This document shows, in pieces, positions 57,697 to 64,000 of a stretch of DNA of 64,000 nt. A model generated the notes under the pieces. It was not told where the DNA came from, did no database searches, and saw only the letters and a program-made list of their open reading frames with translations. The position numbers were made by a program, and so were the translations under genes. Every line of letters starts with the position of its first letter. Within the stretch, counting starts at the first letter, position 1. Origin of the DNA: Fulvia fulva (taxonomy: Eukaryota > Ascomycota > Dothideomycetes > Mycosphaerellales > Mycosphaerellaceae); assembly GCF_020509005.1 (NCBI RefSeq), contig NC_063012.1, forward strand, positions 4,898,001-4,962,000, in the 5' to 3' direction.

Positions 57697-58505
57697 ACGC
57701 ACCAGGAGAAGTAATGATCACACAGGGACAATACGGGACAAGCGAGATGAGATGCCAGCGCAGAGCATCACGGCATCGATACGGATACGAGAGAGCGAGT
57801 GAGGCATGCTTTGGTCTCGCTAACACGATAGAAGCTTGCAGCTCCAATGCTCTGGAGATACCCAGCGCATCTTCGCCAAGCAAAAACTTCTGTATATATC
57901 CCCTGTACAACAACACGACATTTGCTGCGTCCGTGGGCGCAACTCAAGACAAGTGCTACTGCCACACGAAAGTGCGTCAACACAGGCATCGATGAGCACA
58001 ACTCTCGAGCAGGGAAGAGCTCGCAGAGCATGAGATCACGTGAACTTATGCGTAGGGCTCGATTCCGACTTGCTTACCATCGCTCAGGAATCCGGATCTT
58101 CTTGTTCCCACTTGGGCTCATGATACCGGCTGACATTGGGACAGCAAATTGACTATATTGTGTAGGCTCCGAGCCGGGAAAAGCCTGCCACTACTTTCTG
58201 AGAGTCGCAAACCTAGCGCGGGCACATTCGCGGTGGGAATGATTGCTTTTTGCGAATGGCGCGGTGTCGTGGAAGGCTTGGGGGAAGGAAGAGAAGAGTT
58301 GCAAGGATTTTTGGACCGGAGGGCAGGGTTGAGGTCAAGGAGGATCACGCGCCAGAGAATGGGAGGAGAACGATTGTGCATGAGTTAGCAGGAGCTTCAA
58401 AGGGTGGTTTGGACGCAATTAGTGATGCGCTTAGTGCGTTTATGAGTGCGCCGCCGCCGGCAGTGTGGATCCGGCAACGTTGTTTGGAAGTGAGCTATGT
58501 ACTGA
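57697..58505. other. Intergenic, convergent 3' ends
   Basis: 0.8 kb between ATP synthase e and the GW-repeat gene. Overlapping short frames have no recognisable domain. Nothing else seen. Confidence 0.55.
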
Positions 58506-61500
58506 TCACCAACCAGCATCGGCCCAGCCTTGTGATAGCTTCCCATCACCAGCAGTCTGCAAGCCTGGATCATCAGGAGCGAAGTGTGACTCGGACCTGC
58601 TGCTGGCCTTGTCTTTGCCAGCACCATTCGCCGCCCACTGATCATTTTCACCTGCGGCCGGAGCAGCATCCCAAGCACTGACTTTGCTTTTCTGCTTCTT
58701 AGCTTCGTTCTTCCTACTCTGCTTGTCGTGTTGGTTCCAAGCATCGCCGCCATTGTCGTTCTTCCCCGAATCCCAGCCACCGTCATTTGCTTTGGACTTT
58801 GCAGCGGCCCAGACGCCACCGCCACCATCGCCGCGCTTCACCGATGTGTGGTTACTGACAGAGTCGCTTGGCTTGACATCATCCCTCTGCTGGTCACCAC
58901 CCCAATTGGCCTGAGATGGCGCCTTTACACCCCAGCCAGTGTTTGATGGTGCAGTTGGTGCTGAGGCTGGCTTGGTACCCGAACTGGACGGCTTGAGTCT
59001 CATCTTGAGCATCTCCTGCACGAGCTCATCCTTTGGCAATCGCATCAACTTTTCCTTCTCTGCCTCGTCGACCGCCCGCTTAGTGTCACTGGTGTCGATC
59101 TTACGCCTCAAAAGTTTCTCCAGTGTGGACTGGCTCCTGTACTTGAAAGTGAAAATGGCGTAGGGCTTGTCCATAGTGTCGAGATACTCTGGCCGGAAAG
59201 TCTTATGGGCATAGTCGGCGCCTCTTCCTGCTTGCACGCCATGACTCAGGTCTCTCGCTCTGCCCGATGGTGCTAAGACGGTTGCTGGTGGCGGATATTC
59301 GTACGGGTCGCGCGGTTGCGGCCTTGGTCGACTTGTGCCCTGTTGTGGCTTATCCCAGTCTGCCCAGTATGGCTTGATTACAGGCTCGAGAGCGACGGAT
59401 GTGGTGGTTCGAGCTGGACGTCTGCTTGATGCGTGGGATCGGGCTTGTCCCTCACCAGCACCGACTTGATTCCAACCGCCGTTACCGCCTTGTTGCGTCT
59501 TGGCCTGACTCTGATTGCCCCAGGCGGCTGATTGAGATTTCTGGTTGCCTTTCGCCCAGCTATCAATCTTACTTTTCGCCGTCTGGCTTTTGTTGTCCTT
59601 GGTACTTTGGGCCCATGCATCATTGTTCTGGCTTCGGCTTTTATGGGACCCAGCACCATCATTGTTGTGCCAGCCCGCCGTCTTCGATCTGGTGTCGTTG
59701 TTATCTCCTCCACCGCCCCAATCGCCTCCATCCTGCTTCGAATCGTTCTTGTCGTTGTTCGCGCCCCAGCCGTTATCTCCCTCGTTGTTAGACTGTCCGT
59801 TGTCGTTCGCTCCCCAGGCGCCGGTTCCGTCCTTTTTGGACTCACTCTTGCTGTCATCTTTGTTCTGGTCGTCATTTCCACCGGCTGCGCCACCCCAAGC
59901 ATCACCTGCTCCGCCGTCATTGGCTTGATTGTCGACATCGTCGGTGGCCCAATTGCCACCTCCTTTCTGGGAGCTAGCACCCCATCCATCTCCCGCCGGC
60001 TTCTGGATAGAAGATCTGGCACTGTGGGCACCTGACTGCTTCCTCATCTGCTTCTGTTGTAGCCCGCCGTTCGTCTCGCCATGTCCTTGTTCCTCCCAGC
60101 CGTCGTTAGATCTAGGGTTGTGGCCTGTACGGTCATCTATAGCACCGCTCGTTCGGGTCGTTCCAAGCTCAGGCGATTGTAGATGTTGCTGTAGTCTCGG
60201 GTCAGGCCATTGTTGCATGTGCGGGTCGTTGGGACCAAAGAGTCGAGCTTCCAGAACCAAGAAATCTCTCGTGTACTGCCAGGTTTTTGGGTCCATTCTG
60301 CGCATGCGTGCGTAGATAGCCTGGCGCATTGCAGTGAGCTGTTCGTCGGCCTTTCCCAGTTCTTGCTGCTTGTGTCGAAGAGCCTTCATGGCGCTTAGAT
60401 ACATCTCCGGATCATTTTCCCATGCGTGTGCCTCTTGGGCTAGCTCTGCACACTTCTCCCTCTCACCGAAGCTCAGACGGTAAAGGCCGTCCATTTCTTT
60501 GCAAGTTTCCAGTACGAAGCTGAAGCCTTCGGGAGCACTGACGCGTGGCAGAAGAGACGAGGGTGGAGCTCGAGGAGTATACGCATTGTGTAAAGGACGA
60601 TTTTCATGCCGCTGCGTTGGTGACTGTTGGACTGTATGTGGGACAAATCGACGGCGCTGTTGGAAGTCATACCCTGCGTGTGGTGTAACAGGAAGTGCGT
60701 AATGGTCGTTGGCAGTTCTTGGTCGAACATCGTACGCATGGGCTCGCACATCTCCTGCATTGCGATCGCCAGAATCGCCGTGAACCGTGAATGGCCGCGG
60801 TGAGTAGCGATTGTCATTGCGAAGATCTTGACGGTAGCGTGGCAAGGGGGAGCGATGATCATAGCGACCAGGCATGTGGCGCCTGTAGTCTGGATCGTCG
60901 CCAGCGCCGTCGAAGAGACCAAACATACCACCACCAAGTCCATCGTCGGCTGCTACTGAAGGCTCCTTTGCCGGCGCCTTTGGTGCTGGCCTGGCAGAAT
61001 CCCTCGCCTTCGCTGCAGGGGCCGAATGCGCTACAGATGGCGCTCGAGATGTTGCGGCGAATCCGGTCTCGTCGCCACCATCAATTACCGTCTCTGCAGG
61101 GCCATGCAAAGCGTCTCCCTTACATCGGAGGATGACCACCTCGATAGTGCCGACGTTCTTCGCAAAGGCAGGGTTCGTATCGGGCGCCTGGTCGGCGTTG
61201 CCTGTGCGAGTTAGTCACGGCCTGTCGCTCCAAACCTGCGCGACTCACCAGTCTTCAGCTCCGCGAACGTCCACTCTCGAGCCACGAAGCTGCCTTCAGC
61301 TGTTTTCTCCTCCTTCTGTCGCAGTCTGAAATCCACTTCATAGTCGCGCGTGCCCATGCCCGGTGCTGGTAGCTGGAGGTTTTGCCGATTGCGGTTGCAC
61401 TGATACTGGCCGTCGATGAACACATAGGCGGCCAGCCCAGGCGCAATGTAGCCACTGCTCCTCACGCGTACATTGAAGGGCACCTTCGTATCGGGCACTG

Positions 61501-61609
61501 CGATGAAGGCCTCGACCCCGCCGTCCGTGAAGCGGTGGCCATATTCTTTCAGCTTGGTGTCGCTCGGGCCCAGCTGTATGCAGCAGGTGATCTGCTTGAG
61601 AGTGGGCAT
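58506..61609 (-). CDS. Large disordered GW/WG-repeat protein with DUF7918-like N-terminus
   Basis: Two exons, 61609-61249 and 61201-58506, with a 47-nt intron (GTGAGT..ACAG, branch GACTAAC), giving 1018 aa; Met at 61639 adds ten. Residues 1 to about 150 form a compact domain: ITCCIQLGPSDTKLKEYGHR, AFIAVPDTKVPFNVRV, GYIAPGLAAYVFIDG and DFRLRQKEEK, ending NVGTIEVVILRCKGD. This matches my memory of the fungal DUF7918 family. A helical region lies mid-protein (GEREKCAELAQEAHAWENDP). A long Asn/Gly/Asp/Lys-rich tract follows, with about twenty Trp, many in GW or WG pairs (GWGA, AWGA, DWGG, AGWH). Such tracts can bind Argonaute, but that is inference. Confidence 0.8.
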
Positions 61610-61639
61610 GGCGACGGCGGTATTGTTGGAAGTCCGCAA

Positions 61640-62603
61640 GCGGCTACTGGTGTGCGCGGTACTGTGAGAAGGTGGTCTAGGTCAGGTTGAGGTGCATCTT
61701 GGTGGGGGGTTTGCGGCGTGCTGTTGACTTGGAAGAGCGTGAAGAATTGGTGTTGGGTGTGGATGCGAACTGTGCCCCGCCATCACGAAGACGAAGGCGC
61801 GAGTGAGTGTAAACGCTGGTTACATGTACTTGACCACATCGGCCCCTTCGTGACGCGAGTTCAAGGACAGCTTCATCGCCTGCTCTCATCTGTCGACACC
61901 CTGCACGAACCATCGTGGCTAGTCTTAGTGCTGAGTCTTGTACGACATGCCTCATTGGCTTCACGCGGTAAGTACATATGTACGCGCACAATGCGGTCGA
62001 ATATCTGTCGAGAGGAGAGGATGATGGAAGACTTCCGGAACGCTGTACATGTAGACACGACGGGAAGAAGTGAGGTATACCTTATCATTTCGCTACACCG
62101 GCACAGCGCGGACCGAAGAGCTAGCATTCAAGGTTACATGTACCACCCGACATTATACATAGGCTATAGCCTTCTTGCCATCACCCGCAGCGCCGCAGCA
62201 AGCAGCAGGAGTGCCAGTGTAGGCATCGACAACGACAACAACAACACGACCTGCGCGTGCCTTTGCTATGCACGCAACCTGTGCAACGGCGAGCACAATG
62301 ATTCCAGGTTGTGGTGGAGAGTGGCCGCTTACATGTACGCTTGGCGCACCTGTACAGCAGGTGACGACGATGACATCTGAAGATGCTCTGACAGCTCGAC
62401 ACGTCCGCAACGCTCTTCCGCCATCACCATTTATTTGCTCTTTGTTTCTGCCACCTGCGAGTCTTGTCTCCCTGGGCGCGCAATCTTTCGCACACACCTA
62501 CCCCTACAGCACCTCTTGCACCTACTGTAGTATTGCACTGCTTCTTTGTATTGCACTCTGACACAAGCTGCCCTCCACTCCCGACTGCTCGGGCTGTGGC
62601 ACC
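61640..62603. promoter_or_regulatory. Divergent intergenic region, GW protein / AMP deaminase
   Basis: 0.96 kb holding both promoters and the AMP deaminase leader. The last 100 bases are C/T-rich (ACCTACCCCTACAGCACCTC), as in fungal 5' UTRs. A 220-codon plus-strand frame (61718-62380) has no domain and is not accepted as a gene. Confidence 0.55.
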
Positions 62604-64000
62604 ATGATGCAGCGAAGCGCCATGCCTCCCTCCCTCTCGGCGCATCATATAGTACATGATCCGGACACAGACGACGAAGACCTCGACGACGCTGCAATCT
62701 CTTCAGACGGCGAAGACGGCGGCAGCGAAGCCGATCCTCGAGAGCACGCCCATGAGTCGACGGGTCTCGCGAGGCGGGCGTCCAAGGAGATCGAGAGCCT
62801 TGGTCTCAGAGATGTTGCCGCACTGTCAGGTGAATCGGCTGTTGAAGAGGCGGAGCCACAGGGCATGCTCGCAAGAGACAAGCAACGACGCACCACCACA
62901 TACAACTACCAGCTGGAGAAGCAAATGTCGCATGTAGAAGCCAAGCAGTTCTATCAGCAGCAGCAGAGGCAGAACACCATGTACGATGAGCAGACTGCCA
63001 CGCCCCTTACCGGCAGCCCCATCATTCGCTCCAAGACGTTTGGCTCGCACATGGGAGAACCCTTCCAAAGAAGCGGCAGCACCCGCAGTATGAACAGCTT
63101 CAAAGAGCCAGGCTTTGCCTCTGCGCTTCCCGTGGGCCTCAGTGACCCTCAGAAGGACCCGAACAGTTCTACTATTCAATCGCCGGGTATTGGACGCTTC
63201 GAGGGTGCGAATGGCATTCATTCTGCTGCAGTGAAAGACGAGGATCCAGCCGTGGCCGACAAAGCTGCACGAGCCCATGCGCTACACCCAGGCTTGCCGC
63301 ATGAGTCCAAGCCGATGCTGGAGCAGGAAGGCATGCATGGTGCAGGAGCAGGCATTGGTCAAGATGCGCCGAACGACTCCAGTGTTACGACGGAGCTTAG
63401 CGCCATCTATTCTAACATCCAGAAAGTCCTCGATCTGAGACACAAGTACATCCGTCTGTCCCTACAGGGCCCTCATGACAACCCAAAGGATGATCCGGGA
63501 TGGAATATCTACCCTCCACCGCCCGAGCCGGTATGGCACGAGAACAAGCAGCGGACGGACAAGCATGGCGAGCCAATTGACGAGGATGTCAAAACGCCAG
63601 TTACTCCCAGGCGAAAACAACGTAAAATGGGCCAGGAAATTGGCGAGGACTTTGATCTTGACGACTGCCTGCCGGTGCCAGAAGCTGGGGAAATGTCTTT
63701 CAGGCTGGACGACAAGGGAGTATACCAAGTATACGAGTCTGCAGCCGCTGTTGAGCTTGGGGAGCCCATCTTGCATGTACCGGATATCAGGGAGTATTAC
63801 ATGGACCTCGACAGCATACTCAGCATAGGCTCCGATGGGCCGAGCAAATCGTTCGCTTATCGTCGCCTGCAGTACCTGGAAGGGAAATTCAACTTGTATG
63901 TTCTTCTGAACGAGTATCAGGAGATTGCAGACACAAAGGCCGTGCCGCATCGTGACTTCTACAACGTGCGAAAAGTCGATACTCACGTTCACCATTCTGC
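62604..64000 (+). CDS. AMP deaminase, N-terminal part (cut by window end)
   Basis: An open frame of 465 codons from the ATG at 62604 (a second ATG follows directly) to the end of the window. The first about 290 residues are the variable, acidic and Ser/Gln-rich regulatory region of fungal AMP deaminases. Then come LSAIYSNIQKVLDLRHKYIR, GWNIYPPPPEP, GVYQVYES, IREYYMDLDSILSI and KSFAYRRLQYLEGKFNLYVL. The last residues YNVRKVDTHVHHSA hold the first two zinc-binding histidines (HVH). The enzyme converts AMP to IMP and ammonia and is allosterically regulated in the cytosol. The catalytic TIM barrel continues beyond 64000. Confidence 0.95.
   Translation, partial: MMQRSAMPPSLSAHHIVHDPDTDDEDLDDAAISSDGEDGGSEADPREHAHESTGLARRASKEIESLGLRDVAALSGESAVEEAEPQGMLARDKQRRTTTYNYQLEKQMSHVEAKQFYQQQQRQNTMYDEQTATPLTGSPIIRSKTFGSHMGEPFQRSGSTRSMNSFKEPGFASALPVGLSDPQKDPNSSTIQSPGIGRFEGANGIHSAAVKDEDPAVADKAARAHALHPGLPHESKPMLEQEGMHGAGAGIGQDAPNDSSVTTELSAIYSNIQKVLDLRHKYIRLSLQGPHDNPKDDPGWNIYPPPPEPVWHENKQRTDKHGEPIDEDVKTPVTPRRKQRKMGQEIGEDFDLDDCLPVPEAGEMSFRLDDKGVYQVYESAAAVELGEPILHVPDIREYYMDLDSILSIGSDGPSKSFAYRRLQYLEGKFNLYVLLNEYQEIADTKAVPHRDFYNVRKVDTHVHHS

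Noticed and set aside
58250..58681. 143-codon plus-strand frame between ATP synthase e and the GW protein
   Set aside because: Overlaps the 3' end of the GW gene on the opposite strand and has no recognisable feature.
61718..62380. 220-codon plus-strand frame upstream of AMP deaminase
   Set aside because: No domain, no splice or leader context, and lies in a divergent promoter region; probably chance.

Overview
The window is fungal DNA from a filamentous ascomycete. The evidence is short 47-111 nt GT-AG introns with CTAAC/CTGAC-like branch sites, Tad-type LINEs, and massive repeat-induced point mutation (RIP). A dothideomycete (Mycosphaerellales-like) is my best guess; nothing seen proves it. 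There are two sharply different halves.

Bases 1 to about 41,996 are a nested transposon island. Most of it is almost emptied of CpA/TpG and filled with TpA, while CpG is kept, which is the RIP signature. Layers read from the sequence: a Copia relic (Copia1) broken by a 5'-truncated LINE (441-2127); two copies of a 5-kb LINE (LINE B) in inverted orientation (5191-10186 and 13730-24246); a chromodomain Gypsy element (Gypsy A); a relic resembling a fungal DDE transposase; a 3'-truncated LINE (LINE C); and a second Gypsy (Gypsy B) carrying a RIP-mutated solo Copia LTR. Copia1 and Gypsy A are each split by a LINE B copy, but their halves sit at the wrong LINE copy and in inverted orientation. The target-site duplications pair crosswise, so the 10,187-13,729 segment has been inverted by recombination between the two LINEs.

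Two younger insertions lie in this graveyard. One is a complete Copia element (17159-22695) with an intact 1566-codon polyprotein, 234-bp LTRs, a 5-bp duplication and a half-tRNA-Met primer site. The other is an almost un-RIPed Tad-like LINE (LINE A, 36335-41204), disabled by two TGG-to-TAG stops in ORF1 and a 20-bp tandem duplication that frameshifts ORF2.

Bases 42,000-64,000 are ordinary gene-dense euchromatin. In order: thioredoxin (+), an F-box protein (-), a DCAF8/WDTC1-like WD40 protein (-), a SelW/Rdx-family protein (+), DPM2 (-), SAR1 (+), threonine aldolase (-), dynein intermediate chain (-), ATP synthase subunit e (+), a large GW/WG-repeat protein with a DUF7918-like N-terminus (-), and the N-terminal half of AMP deaminase (+, cut by the window end). 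Several pairs are divergent with 300-1000 bp shared promoters (WD40/Rdx, DPM2/SAR1, dynein IC/ATP synthase e, GW protein/AMP deaminase). They are mostly housekeeping genes of the secretory pathway, mitochondria, redox and purine metabolism; I see no metabolic cluster.
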